From Rhodothermales bacterium (GTDB lineage Bacteria > Bacteroidota > Rhodothermia > Rhodothermales > UBA10348), in the NCBI GenBank assembly GCA_028284865.1, contig JANQQV010000007.1, positions 230,607 through 294,606 of the forward strand: 64,000 nucleotides of DNA, read 5' to 3'. Positions within the stretch are counted from its first letter, which is position 1. Every line of letters begins with the position of its first letter. This document shows positions 34,922 to 43,624 of this stretch, in pieces. The position numbers and the translations under genes were made by a program. The notes under the pieces are model-generated. The model did not search any database. It had not been told where the DNA came from and worked only from the letters and a program-made list of their open reading frames with translations.

Positions 34922-36661
34922 TCAGTCTGAAACGTCCTGATCCATCAGGCTCAGGTGCATTCTGATCATGCCACTGGCCCGCTCCGCAAAAGCGGGGCGT
35001 GGCTCATCACCGCGACGCTCCACAGAAACGATGGCGTCCCGATGCATGTGTAGCCAGTGATCCAGTACGCGGCGGGCGTCAGCTTCCAATGGACTGATCC
35101 CTGAGCCTGCGCTGTCGTCCTCGTCCAGATCGCGCAATACGTCCTGGATGATGTGTTCTCCCGTGTCTCCATGATCAGGGGCCTCCAGGGTGTGTACCCG
35201 TCCGCGAGCCAGAACCACCAACGTCGGCAGTTCGATGCTGCTGCCCCTCATGTAATGGATCGTCTCGGGACCCGCTACTTCATGTGCGACAGCGCCACCG
35301 TGGGCCAGCCTTTTCTCCAGCAACTCAATCCAGTCCCGATACCGCGCGGCGTCTTCAAACTGGAAAGCCTCCGAAGCCTGCATCATGGATTCCTCCAGTC
35401 GATGGGATACATCCTCGATGTCACCCTGAAGAAAGCTCTTCACGCCATCGAGAACCTGATCGTAGTCCTCAGGCGTGATTTCACCGGTGCAGGGCGCACC
35501 GCATCGGCCGATATCCGCGCGTACACATCGACGACCACGCTCGAATTCCGTAGGTGAACAATTGCGAATCGGGAAGCTCGCCTCTATCAGCTCCAGCAGC
35601 GAGTGGGCCTGCTTCCGGCTCCGGAACGGCCCGTAATACTCCGCCCCATCGTCGCGCATGATGACTTGCACCGTGATGCGAGGAAACGGCTCACGCATGT
35701 CCAGGCGCAGGTAGGGCCGCGGAATGTATTTCTTCTGTGCCCGGTTGAAAGAGGGATCCAGGCGCTTTATTTCCCTGCTTTCTGCAATCAGCGCATGGAG
35801 TTCGGTAGGTTGCTCCTCCCAACGAACATCGCGCACTTTGGCAATCAGTTGCCGAATCCTCGGCGGGTGGGCTTCTATGGCGTTGAAGTAGGACACGACG
35901 CGCTTGGAGAGATCCTTCGCCTTCCCCACATACAAGACCTTGCCCCTCCCGTCAAGCATGTAGTACACCCCGGGAGATGCCGGCAGGTCCGGGAGTCGGT
36001 CCCGCTTGATGGCGACGACGTGGGAAGAATGCGGATTGACCCGAGCGTAGGTTCGCCCCTGGAGCTCGATCATCTCCTGGATGGTCGTGATCCCATGCTC
36101 GTCGGCAGCCATTTCGCAGAATCGCTCCAGGACTTTGGTCGTGATCTCCACGTCTTTCGACGCGCGGTGACGTCCGTCCGGTGGGATGCGATAGAACTTG
36201 GCCAGACTTCCCAGACTCTTGGAGCGCAAACCGGGCAACAACCGCCTGGCCAGTCGCAGCGTGCAGAGGCCCCTGTTTTCCATGGGGTCAAGCCCCAAGC
36301 GGTCCAGCTCGGCATTGATGAATGACCAGTCGAACCGGATGTTGTGGGCAACGAAAACGCTATCCCCCAGGAATTCCATGAAATCGGGAAAGACAGCCTC
36401 GGCCTGCGGCTTGTCGAACACCATCGCCGACGTGATTCCGGTGATGCGGGTAATCCGATGAGGAATACTGACTCCGGGATTGATCAGCTCTGAAAAGTGG
36501 TCGCGATGCCCGTCACCCCGGATCAGCTGACCAGCAACTTCAATCACGCGATGTTGATGCGCCTGGATACCGGTGGTCTCGGTATCGGTGATGACGACGG
36601 CGTCGTCATCGGTAAGCATTTCGACGAGAGCGGACATGGCGTGGCTTTTGAACCCACGCAT
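34922..36661 (-). CDS. DnaQ-type exonuclease fused to a UvrC-like GIY-YIG nuclease
   Basis: 579 residues (571 from the ATG at 36637). N-terminal DEDDh 3'-5' exonuclease: VVITDTETTG (Asp, Glu), VFVAHNIRFDWSF, and HRASKDVEIT (His, Asp), about residues 20-190. Then a GIY-YIG domain: SPGVYYMLDGRGKVLYVGKAKDLSKRV (quoted in part) at about 235-315, and a UvrC-like middle with CVRADIGRCGAPCTGEIT, including a Cys cluster, plus a UvrB-binding-like helix pair near 400-445. The C-terminal UvrC endonuclease and HhH domains are missing, so this resembles Cho-type nucleases. Likely role: DNA repair incision with end trimming. A histidine kinase gene ends 49 bp upstream. Confidence 0.85.
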   Translation of the reverse strand: MRGFKSHAMSALVEMLTDDDAVVITDTETTGIQAHQHRVIEVAGQLIRGDGHRDHFSELINPGVSIPHRITRITGITSAMVFDKPQAEAVFPDFMEFLGDSVFVAHNIRFDWSFINAELDRLGLDPMENRGLCTLRLARRLLPGLRSKSLGSLAKFYRIPPDGRHRASKDVEITTKVLERFCEMAADEHGITTIQEMIELQGRTYARVNPHSSHVVAIKRDRLPDLPASPGVYYMLDGRGKVLYVGKAKDLSKRVVSYFNAIEAHPPRIRQLIAKVRDVRWEEQPTELHALIAESREIKRLDPSFNRAQKKYIPRPYLRLDMREPFPRITVQVIMRDDGAEYYGPFRSRKQAHSLLELIEASFPIRNCSPTEFERGRRCVRADIGRCGAPCTGEITPEDYDQVLDGVKSFLQGDIEDVSHRLEESMMQASEAFQFEDAARYRDWIELLEKRLAHGGAVAHEVAGPETIHYMRGSSIELPTLVVLARGRVHTLEAPDHGDTGEHIIQDVLRDLDEDDSAGSGISPLEADARRVLDHWLHMHRDAIVSVERRGDEPRPAFAERASGMIRMHLSLMDQDVSD

Positions 36662-36710
36662 TTACGGTCGGGACAGGTTGGGGATTCCGGATTGGGTCCG
36701 GAGAGGTCCA

Positions 36711-37460
36711 TCACGCCACGCGACGGAGGGCAGGCTGAACCGGAACGGGAATTCGGATCGTGGCCGTTGCACCTGTGCCACCTTCATTGCCACTCAGCTG
36801 GATGCTTCCGGCAACTTGCTTGAGGGAGCGCTTCGCCAGGAAGAGACCCATTCCCAGGCCACCCTGCTCACGATCCAAGCCACTTGTCCCTTGCTGGAAC
36901 GGCGAGAAGATCGCAATCGACTTCTCTGGAAGGCCGGGGCCGTCGTCGCGCACTGTCAGAGTGATGTCGTGCTCATCGGAAGACGAGGACACGTGAATGT
37001 GCTGGTGCGAGAATTTCACCGCATTGTCCAGGACATGCTCCAGCGCTGTGCTCAAGGCATCAGCCACGTCCGTCGGTAGCGAAACGCTGTGTTCAAGCTG
37101 CATGGCGATGTGGGCATGCGCGTCCGGATGACGACGCTGCACCTTCTGCATGGTCCGACCCACGAGATGATCCAGGGGAATGCGGGACCCTTCAACACGG
37201 GGTGCCAAGGGAGTGATGGTCGCTTCCGTCCTCGACGCCTCATAGGCCAGAAGCGAATCAACCACGTGCTGCATGCGCTCGACTGCCGTTCGGATAGGCT
37301 CCGTCAAATGACCAAGATCTTCCCCCGCCTCGTCCTGCAGCAGATCAGCATACCCGGCAATGATGGCCAGGGGCGTGCGCAACTCGTGCGACAGCATGTT
37401 CATGCGGTCTTCCGTGCGCGTGCGATCCGATGATTCGGGCCGATTTGGAGTCGGGGTCAT
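36711..37460 (-). CDS. Sensorless cytoplasmic histidine kinase
   Basis: 249 residues holding only the transmitter: H-box MLSHELRTPLAIIAGYADLL with the phospho-accepting His at residue 25, dimerisation helices to about 85, then the ATPase domain with the N-box EHVLDNAVKFS, G1 VRDDGPGLP, F-box-like IFSPFQQG and G2 GGLGMGLFLAKR. No membrane segment, PAS or GAF domain is seen, so its signal must come from a partner or internally. No response regulator is adjacent; the nearest is the NarL-type regulator at 41.1 kb on the same strand. Possibly cotranscribed with the downstream nuclease gene. Confidence 0.88.
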   Translation of the reverse strand: MTPTPNRPESSDRTRTEDRMNMLSHELRTPLAIIAGYADLLQDEAGEDLGHLTEPIRTAVERMQHVVDSLLAYEASRTEATITPLAPRVEGSRIPLDHLVGRTMQKVQRRHPDAHAHIAMQLEHSVSLPTDVADALSTALEHVLDNAVKFSHQHIHVSSSSDEHDITLTVRDDGPGLPEKSIAIFSPFQQGTSGLDREQGGLGMGLFLAKRSLKQVAGSIQLSGNEGGTGATATIRIPVPVQPALRRVA

Positions 37461-37618
37461 GATACTGGCGAATGCCTGTTCAAAGTGCCTTAAGGGCTGC
37501 GTTCTCCGTCGGTATCGACGGCAAACACAGGTCCTAAAGACGATATTTGCCCCAATTCTCCAGATTCAGGTCACCCCGAAGGTGCCCGGAATAGTGTGGC
37601 GTTTTGCCGCATTGTAAG

Positions 37619-38995
37619 TCAGTCCAGGTCCAGGACTTCACGCAGCCGGATCCCGATCTCGGTATTGTCCAGCGTGCCAGTGAACTGCGCCGAACCCGGG
37701 CCATAGGCGAAGATGGGTACGTTGACGGCCGTGTGGCCACCGGTCGACCAACCGACCCGGGCCGGATCCGATGTGGACTTCGAGAGCAGTCGAGAGAGCC
37801 GCCAGCCAGCCATGGCCTGATTGGTATCTGCCTGGGCTATGATGGACCCCATTTCCTCGGCGACGTCCATCACATCGATGTTAAAGGCCTGTTTCATTTG
37901 ATCGGCAAACCAGGCCGGATCAGCCGTTCCTGCTTGCATGCGAGCGGCGAGCTCTCCCGAGAAATGCTCGAACGACGATGTGATGGGCGTGAGCTGGGTC
38001 GGGTCGTAGCCATATCCAGATCCCCCCATGCCGTCGACTTCCGCCCCCAGGGTCAGTCCTCCCGTCTCGTGGTCCGAAGTCCCGAGCACCAGCGTATTGC
38101 CTTCGGAGCGGGCGAAATCGATGGCAACTTGCCACGCCTCATCGTACGCAATCACGTCCCACAGGTGGGTTGCGGGGTCGTTTGCATGACCTGCGTGATC
38201 GATCCTGCCGGCTTCGATCATAACGATGAAGGGTTCGCCGGCCTCTTTGAGCAGCTCCAGGGACCTACGCGTCATCTCTGCGAGGGAGGGCTCCGAGGCT
38301 TCATCGCGATCGATTTCGTACGCCATATGTGAGTTGGTGAACAACGCGATCAATGGAAGTTGGTCGGCTGCCATGAGCTCGTTGAGATCATCTGCCCGGT
38401 TGAATCCGGCGGCCTCCGCCTCGTCAATCAAGTTGCGGCCATCTGTCCGTGACCCGCCGTCGGCAGGGCTCGTGTAGAACTGGCGGCCTCCCCCCATGAT
38501 GATCTCGAGATCCTTGGTGATCTGTTGCTCAGCAATCTGCGCTTCCATGCTTCTCAACGGCACATGGCTTGAGAAAGCGGCTGGTGTGGCGTGGGTGATG
38601 CGCGCCGTGGATACAATCCCCGTATTGAACCCTGCCCGTTCTGCCTTTTCGAGAATGGTCTCGACCGGGCGTTGATCGGCTGTCATGGCAATGCGGCCGT
38701 TCAACGTCTTGACTCCGCAGGCATATGCCGTGGCTGAAGAGGCTGAATCAGTCACACGACTACCTTCAGCAAAAGTGATCGTGCTCCCCTGCTCGAAAGT
38801 GTCCAGATTCAGCTTGGGTTTGTTCATCACCTCCCGCTGATACTCTCTGGCCAAGGAGAAGCTGGCGGGACCACATCCATCAGAAATGAAGAAAATCACA
38901 CTTTGAGGGCGCTGTTGCGCCGTCCGCACTTCAGCAGGAATGGAAGTGCACGAAGCGACGAATAGGACGAGGACAAAGACGACCAGTCTTTTCAT
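37619..38995 (-). CDS. Alkaline phosphatase, lipoprotein
   Basis: 458 residues from the ATG at 38995, chosen because it yields the lipoprotein signal MKRLVVFVLVLFVASC; the track start at 39142 adds a leader without sense. Metallo-phosphatase features: VIFFISDGCGPASFSLAR (first metal Asp), RVTDSASSATAYACGVKT with the nucleophile Ser, VSTARITHATPAAFSSH, MIEAGRIDHAGHAND (metal Asp/His), LGTSDHETGGLTLG, and STGGHTAVNVPIFAYGPG near the end. Liberates phosphate from esters at the cell surface. Divergent from mdh; the shared upstream region has a palindrome (39126-39142). Confidence 0.92.
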   Translation of the reverse strand: MKRLVVFVLVLFVASCTSIPAEVRTAQQRPQSVIFFISDGCGPASFSLAREYQREVMNKPKLNLDTFEQGSTITFAEGSRVTDSASSATAYACGVKTLNGRIAMTADQRPVETILEKAERAGFNTGIVSTARITHATPAAFSSHVPLRSMEAQIAEQQITKDLEIIMGGGRQFYTSPADGGSRTDGRNLIDEAEAAGFNRADDLNELMAADQLPLIALFTNSHMAYEIDRDEASEPSLAEMTRRSLELLKEAGEPFIVMIEAGRIDHAGHANDPATHLWDVIAYDEAWQVAIDFARSEGNTLVLGTSDHETGGLTLGAEVDGMGGSGYGYDPTQLTPITSSFEHFSGELAARMQAGTADPAWFADQMKQAFNIDVMDVAEEMGSIIAQADTNQAMAGWRLSRLLSKSTSDPARVGWSTGGHTAVNVPIFAYGPGSAQFTGTLDNTEIGIRLREVLDLD

Positions 38996-39125
38996 GGGAG
39001 GATGAAGGAGTGTTGGGAGGTTGTGGTCTCTACCGATGGCATCGCGAGCACGAGAGATAAGGCAGACCGATGACCGGAGTGTAATCATCCCGGACATAAT
39101 CATCACTGTGCGATGAAGCCTGATT

Positions 39126-39142
39126 TTGCCAAATATTGGCAA
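39126..39142. promoter_or_regulatory. Palindromic operator-like site between alkaline phosphatase and mdh
   Basis: TTGCCAA-ATA-TTGGCAA, two perfect 7-base arms. It lies 131 bp upstream of the phosphatase start and 75 bp upstream of the mdh start, a plausible place for a dimeric regulator. A TAGCTTTG at 39174-39181 fits the TAnnTTTG element of Bacteroidota promoters for mdh, but I see no matching upstream TTTG. Confidence 0.4.
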
Positions 39143-39216
39143 CCGTGCCCGGAGTCTTCAGCGGTGATCGCCGTAGCTTTGTGCTTTCGAATCTTTTGAC
39201 TCAAAACTCCCCGGAA

Positions 39217-40149
39217 ATGAAAGTCACCGTCGTTGGCGCAGGAAACGTTGGCGCTACCGTTGCAGAATGTGTTGCCCGCAAGGACATGGTTGATGAGGTT
39301 GTGCTCATTGACATCGTCGAAGGTCTGCCCCAGGGTAAGGCGCTGGATATGGCCGAAGCTGCCCCAATCCACCTGTTCGACACCACCGTCACGGGTACGA
39401 ACGACTACGCAGACACCGCTGGCTCGGACATCTGCGTGATCACCGCTGGCTTGGCTCGCAAGCCGGGCATGAGCCGCGACGACCTCTTGGCCAAGAATGC
39501 GGCCATCGTCAAGTCGGTGACCGAGCAGTTTGTTGCACACAGCCCGAACGCCATCATCATCGTGGTATCCAACCCACTCGATGTAATGACGTACGTGGCC
39601 TACGAAGCCAGTGGTTTCCCGTCCAACCGCGTATTCGGTATGGCCGGCGTTCTGGATACGGCTCGCTACCGCGCATTCATCTCGATGGAGCTCGGCGTGT
39701 CGGTAAAAGACATCCAGGCCCTCCTGATGGGTGGCCACGGCGACACCATGGTTCCCCTGCCGAACTTCACCACGGTTGGCGGCATCCAGCTCCCGCAGCT
39801 GATGTCTGACGACAAGATCAACGCCATCGTGGAGCGCACGAAATTCGGTGGCGGTGAGATCGTCAAGCTGATGGGTACCTCTGCCTGGTATGCTCCAGGC
39901 GCTGCCGCCGCTGAAATGGTCGAAGCCATCGTCAAGGACTCCGATCGCATTCTCCCTTGCGCCGTCTGGATGAAGGGTGAGTACGGTCTGAATGACCTCT
40001 TTATTGGCGCACCAGCACGCCTGGGTCGCAATGGTCTGGAAGAAATTCTCGAAGTCGAGCTGACGGACGCCGAGCAGGCGCTTCTCGAAGAATCTGCCCA
40101 GCACGTACGCGACAACCTGGCTGCTCTGGAGCGCATCCAGAACAGTTGA
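39217..40149 (+). CDS. mdh: Malate dehydrogenase (LDH-like type)
   Basis: NAD-dependent oxidation of malate to oxaloacetate in the TCA cycle. 310 residues from the ATG at 39217 (MKVTVVGAGNVGATVAECVA), which puts the Rossmann glycine motif at the N-terminus; the 27 residues added by the track start are not family-like. Key residues: LARKPGMSRDDLL (substrate Arg in the mobile loop), VVSNPLDVMTYVAYEASGF, VLDTARYRAF (Arg), and MGGHGDTMVPLP with the catalytic His. A strong terminator follows 29 bp after the stop. Confidence 0.96.
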   Translation: MKVTVVGAGNVGATVAECVARKDMVDEVVLIDIVEGLPQGKALDMAEAAPIHLFDTTVTGTNDYADTAGSDICVITAGLARKPGMSRDDLLAKNAAIVKSVTEQFVAHSPNAIIIVVSNPLDVMTYVAYEASGFPSNRVFGMAGVLDTARYRAFISMELGVSVKDIQALLMGGHGDTMVPLPNFTTVGGIQLPQLMSDDKINAIVERTKFGGGEIVKLMGTSAWYAPGAAAAEMVEAIVKDSDRILPCAVWMKGEYGLNDLFIGAPARLGRNGLEEILEVELTDAEQALLEESAQHVRDNLAALERIQNS

Positions 40150-40177
40150 CGGACGGCTCAGTGCCATCCGACCTTTC

Positions 40178-40213
40178 CGGGCGGGCGCCGCAGGCGCCCG
40201 CCCGTATCTTTTT
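40178..40213 (+). terminator. Rho-independent terminator after mdh
   Basis: Perfect 12-bp stem, CGGGCGGGCGCC and GGCGCCCGCCCG, with loop GCA, followed by TATCTTTTT. Confidence 0.88.
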
Positions 40214-40312
40214 CTCCCCTCCCGATCGCTCCGGATCCATCGTGTGAGCCTGCCGTTGATCCGGCCATTCCTGACTCCTGCAGCTTCCTTGCTGACCATT
40301 GACGCGTTCGAC

Positions 40313-41068
40313 ATGAAACGGATTTTCCACGCTGCCTTGATGCTCCTCCTCGCGACCGGACTCACCGCCTGTGACTCTGGCAGCAGCGAGCAAGGGGAAT
40401 TGATCGTATCTGACCTTGAGATTGGAGATGGTGCCATTGTCCTCAACGGACAAACCCTGATCACATCATATGTCGGCCGCTTCGCTGACGGCACCCAGTT
40501 CGACTCATCCGAAGAACTCGGCGAAGACTGGATTTTCACTCTTGGAGTAGGTCAGGTGCTTGAGGGATGGGATGAGGGTCTGGAAGGAATGCGCGTTGGA
40601 GGTACCCGTCGCCTGGAGATTCCTGCCCACATGGCCTTTGGCCGCAGCGGACAGTGCTTCTCCGACGGTACATGTGCCGTACCGCCGAACACGGATGTCG
40701 TCTATGATGTCACGGTCATCGACATCTTCGAAGAAGTGATCATCGAGGAAACCGTTGAGGGAGACGGCGATATCGCGGAGGCCAACGACGTGGTCTTTGT
40801 CGAATACACCGGGCAGCTTCGCAATGGACAGGTCTTTGATTCGACCAACCTCACAGGCACGGTATTCCAGTTCACGCTCGGACGTGGCAGTGTCATTGCC
40901 GGTTGGGATCAGGGCATTCCAGGAATGAAAGTCGGTGGAGAGCGCCGCTTGATCATCCCACCGATCCTGGGTTACGGCGCGTTTGGCGCAGGCGGAGCCA
41001 TCCCTCCTTACGCCGTTCTCATCTTTGACGTGAAGCTGGTCGAGCTCGTCAAGGCGCCTACTGGGTGA
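40313..41068 (+). CDS. Lipoprotein with two tandem FKBP-type peptidyl-prolyl isomerase domains
   Basis: 251 residues from the ATG at 40313, which yields the lipoprotein signal MKRIFHAALMLLLATGLTAC (C20); the track start at 40244 precedes it by 23 residues. Two FKBP repeats follow. The first (about 45-140) has YVGRFADGTQFDSS, VLEGWDEGLEGMRVGG and an inserted two-cysteine loop (GQCFSDGTCAVPP). The second (about 150-250) has VEYTGQLRNGQVFDST, VIAGWDQGIPGMKVGGERRL and GYGAFGAGGAIPP. It would speed proline isomerisation in proteins folding in the periplasm. The first domain lacks some active-site aromatics and may be mainly binding. Confidence 0.9.
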   Translation: MKRIFHAALMLLLATGLTACDSGSSEQGELIVSDLEIGDGAIVLNGQTLITSYVGRFADGTQFDSSEELGEDWIFTLGVGQVLEGWDEGLEGMRVGGTRRLEIPAHMAFGRSGQCFSDGTCAVPPNTDVVYDVTVIDIFEEVIIEETVEGDGDIAEANDVVFVEYTGQLRNGQVFDSTNLTGTVFQFTLGRGSVIAGWDQGIPGMKVGGERRLIIPPILGYGAFGAGGAIPPYAVLIFDVKLVELVKAPTG

Positions 41069-41121
41069 TCCAAGCGACCGATTGACCACAGCGGTCGGGT
41101 GACCCTACCAAAGGGACGATC

Positions 41122-41772
41122 TTAATAGGTGGCGCTGCTTTCTGACCACTGAACCGCATGCTGAACGAGTTCAGCAGCGTTCGTCAGGTTCAATTTCATC
41201 TTGATCCGGGCGCGATAAGATTCCACGGTCTTGATCGACAGGCCCAGTCTGTCTGCGATTTCGCGCGTACCAAGTCCTTTTCCCGTCATCTCGAATACTT
41301 CCAGTTCCCTTCCGGACAGCGCTTCTGCCGGGGACTGATTGAAGGACTGTTGGCCAGCAGCGATACCCTGTAGCAGGCGCTCGTTGATGGCAGCGGAAAC
41401 GTGGATTCCACCGGTCAGGACTTTCCGGATGGCAGCTACCAATGCTCCCGGGGCTTCGCTCTTCATCACATAGCCCCGTGCACCGGCACGGATAGCCCGC
41501 TCCGCATAAAGGATTTCGTCATGCCGGGATACAACCAGCACTACGCCTTTGGCGCGTGTGCTGTCCAGCTGCCGAAGCATGTCCAGTCCGCTCTGGCCCG
41601 GCAAGGAGATGTCCAAGATGATGATATCCGGATTCAGTTCTGGAATGAGGGCCATGGCTTCTTCTGCCGTTCCGGCTTCCCCACATACCAAGAAGTCGTT
41701 TTCCGACTCCAGCGTCAGTCGAAGTCCCTTTCGAATGAGCGGATGGTCATCAACCAACAGAATGCGTTTCAT
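41122..41772 (-). CDS. NarL/FixJ-type response regulator
   Basis: 216 residues from the ATG at 41772 (MKRILLVDDHPLIRKGLRLT); the track start adds 15 unlikely residues. Receiver: acidic pair D8/D9, phospho-acceptor D54 in IIILDISLPG, and Lys in GYVMKSE. LuxR-type helix-turn-helix near residues 150-210: LSGRELEVFEMTGKGLGTREIADRLGLS and KTVESYRARIKMKL (quoted in parts). No kinase is adjacent. It is divergent from ccoN across a 360-bp region with several inverted repeats, so control of the cbb3 operon is a reasonable guess but unproven. Confidence 0.92.
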   Translation of the reverse strand: MKRILLVDDHPLIRKGLRLTLESENDFLVCGEAGTAEEAMALIPELNPDIIILDISLPGQSGLDMLRQLDSTRAKGVVLVVSRHDEILYAERAIRAGARGYVMKSEAPGALVAAIRKVLTGGIHVSAAINERLLQGIAAGQQSFNQSPAEALSGRELEVFEMTGKGLGTREIADRLGLSIKTVESYRARIKMKLNLTNAAELVQHAVQWSESSATY

Positions 41773-42132
41773 GGTCAGTGCTTGCATGGCGCCTACCCCG
41801 TAGCAGCAACCCGGCAAAAGGCCGGACTCCCGTTATGTCCTGTTGCAAGCTTACGAGGGGCTGTCGGCCTCCCTTGAAGGGCGCTCCGCCCTGCGACTGA
41901 AGGGCGGATGCCAACGGCCAGGTAGGGGCATACCTGAGGCACCCTACCCACATCCCAATCGGCTTTGTAGGGGATTCCCCTTGCGGCCTTGACGGTGCAT
42001 CATTGACTCGTGCGGCAAAACCGGTTTCTTCGCTTTTGCTCCACGAAGCAAACGCTATTTTCGGCGAAATGAACCGCGGGCGGACCCGAACCACGAAGGC
42101 CGTCTCCTTCCCGAACCCAACCGTTTTTGCGC
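41773..42132. promoter_or_regulatory. 360-bp control region upstream of the cbb3 operon
   Basis: No gene. Three inverted repeats are visible: TCCGCCCT-8-AGGGCGGA (41885-41908), GGTAGGG-14-CCCTACC (41921-41948) and AGGGGA-T-TCCCCT (41969-41981). TTGAC occurs twice (41989-41993 and 42003-42007), 14 bp apart. I found no FNR-type TTGAT-N4-ATCAA box. The structures could be regulator sites for the divergent response regulator and ccoN promoters, or RNA hairpins in a long ccoN leader. Confidence 0.5.
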
Positions 42133-43596
42133 ATGGAATCGACGCAGACCCCCACCCAACCGGGCTCCGCGAATCCCTCACGGCTAACGGTCACATTTGA
42201 TGACCAGATCACGCGCTATTTCGTGATCGCTACAGCCATTTGGGGATTTGTCGGAATGCTGGTAGGTGCCATCATCGCGCTGCAGCTGCCGTTCTGGCAG
42301 GCCAATCTTGGCGAGTATCTCTCGTTTGGTCGCCTCAGACCCCTTCACACCAACGCCGTGATTTTTGCCTTTGCGGGCAACGCCATTTTCGCTGCGATCT
42401 ACTACTCGACGCAGCGCTTGCTGAAGACGCGCATGTGGAGCGACGGCATGAGCCGATTCCACTTCTGGGGATGGCAGGCCATCATCGTGTCAGCAGCATT
42501 GACGCTGCCGCTCGGAATCACGACGTCCAAAGAGTACGCCGAACTGGAATGGCCGATTGATGTCGCCATCGCCGTGGTTTGGGTGGTCTTCGCCATCAAC
42601 TTCTTCCTGACGCTCCGTCAGCGTAGGGAGAAGCACATGTATGTGGCCATCTGGTTCTACATCGCGACGATCGTGACGATTGCCGTGCTGCACATCGGTA
42701 ACTCGCTTGCCATGCCTGCCGGACTGTTCAAGTCCTATCCGCTCTTCGCCGGTGTACAGGATGCTTTTATCCAGTGGTGGTATGGCCATAACGCCGTGGC
42801 ATTCTTCCTGACGACACCGTTCCTCGGGTTGATGTACTACTTCCTGCCAAAGGCTGCCGAGCGTCCAGTCTTCTCGTACCGCCTCTCGATTGTCCACTTC
42901 TGGAGCCTGGTCTTCATCTATATCTGGGCTGGCCCTCACCACCTCAACTACACCGCCGTCCCTGAATGGGCTGTGACGCTGGGGATGACCTTCTCCGTCA
43001 TGCTCTGGATGCCGAGCTGGGGTGGGATGATCAACGGACTGTTCACGCTGCGTGGTGCCTGGCACAAACTGCGTGACAGCGTGGTCCTGAAGATGTTCGT
43101 GATCGGAATCACGTTCTACGGCATGTCCACGTTCGAAGGGCCGATGCTGTCGGTCAAGACGGTCAATGCCCTCTCCCACTACACCGACTGGACCGTGGGT
43201 CACGCTCACGCCGGTGCCCTTGGATGGAACGGTTTCATGACCTTTGGCATGATCTACTGGTTGCTGCCGCGTCTGTATCGAACAGAGCTCTGGAGCGGCA
43301 AACTGGCCAACACCCATTTCTGGGTCGGTACGATCGGAATGCTGCTCTACGTCATCGCGCTGTACTCAGCCGGTGTCACGCAGGGCCTCATGTGGCGTGC
43401 ATTCGACGACGCTGGTCGCTTGATCTACCCTGACTTCATGGAAACGGTCATCCAGATCATCCCGATGTACTGGGTTCGCCTCGTTGGCGGCACGATGTAT
43501 CTCGTGGGAATGGTCCTGCTGCTGGTCAACATGTACATGACCATCAAGACCGCCAAAGAGAAGCCGGTAGACGCCTCCATTCAGGTCGCTTCCTGA
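42133..43596 (+). CDS. ccoN: cbb3-type cytochrome c oxidase subunit I
   Basis: Catalytic heme b / heme b3-CuB subunit of the high-affinity terminal oxidase. 487 residues from the ATG at 42133; the track begins at an upstream TTG. About 12 membrane helices. Ligands and signature segments: LRPLHTNAVIFAFAGNAIF (low-spin heme His), FIQWWYGHNAVAFFLTTPFL (CuB His), AGPHHLNYTAVPEWA (CuB His pair), ITFYGMSTFEGPMLS with the helix VII Tyr of the cbb3 class, and DWTVGHAHAGALGWNGF (heme His pair). The Tyr-containing motif separates it from A- and B-type oxidases. First gene of the cco operon. Confidence 0.97.
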   Translation: MESTQTPTQPGSANPSRLTVTFDDQITRYFVIATAIWGFVGMLVGAIIALQLPFWQANLGEYLSFGRLRPLHTNAVIFAFAGNAIFAAIYYSTQRLLKTRMWSDGMSRFHFWGWQAIIVSAALTLPLGITTSKEYAELEWPIDVAIAVVWVVFAINFFLTLRQRREKHMYVAIWFYIATIVTIAVLHIGNSLAMPAGLFKSYPLFAGVQDAFIQWWYGHNAVAFFLTTPFLGLMYYFLPKAAERPVFSYRLSIVHFWSLVFIYIWAGPHHLNYTAVPEWAVTLGMTFSVMLWMPSWGGMINGLFTLRGAWHKLRDSVVLKMFVIGITFYGMSTFEGPMLSVKTVNALSHYTDWTVGHAHAGALGWNGFMTFGMIYWLLPRLYRTELWSGKLANTHFWVGTIGMLLYVIALYSAGVTQGLMWRAFDDAGRLIYPDFMETVIQIIPMYWVRLVGGTMYLVGMVLLLVNMYMTIKTAKEKPVDASIQVAS

Positions 43597-43624
43597 TCCT
43601 TCAATCTCCAACCCCAACTGTATC

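Noticed and set aside
39103-40539. 478-residue minus-strand ORF antisense to mdh
   Set aside because: It covers a complete, motif-verified malate dehydrogenase; the antisense product has no recognisable domain and reflects codon bias on the other strand.
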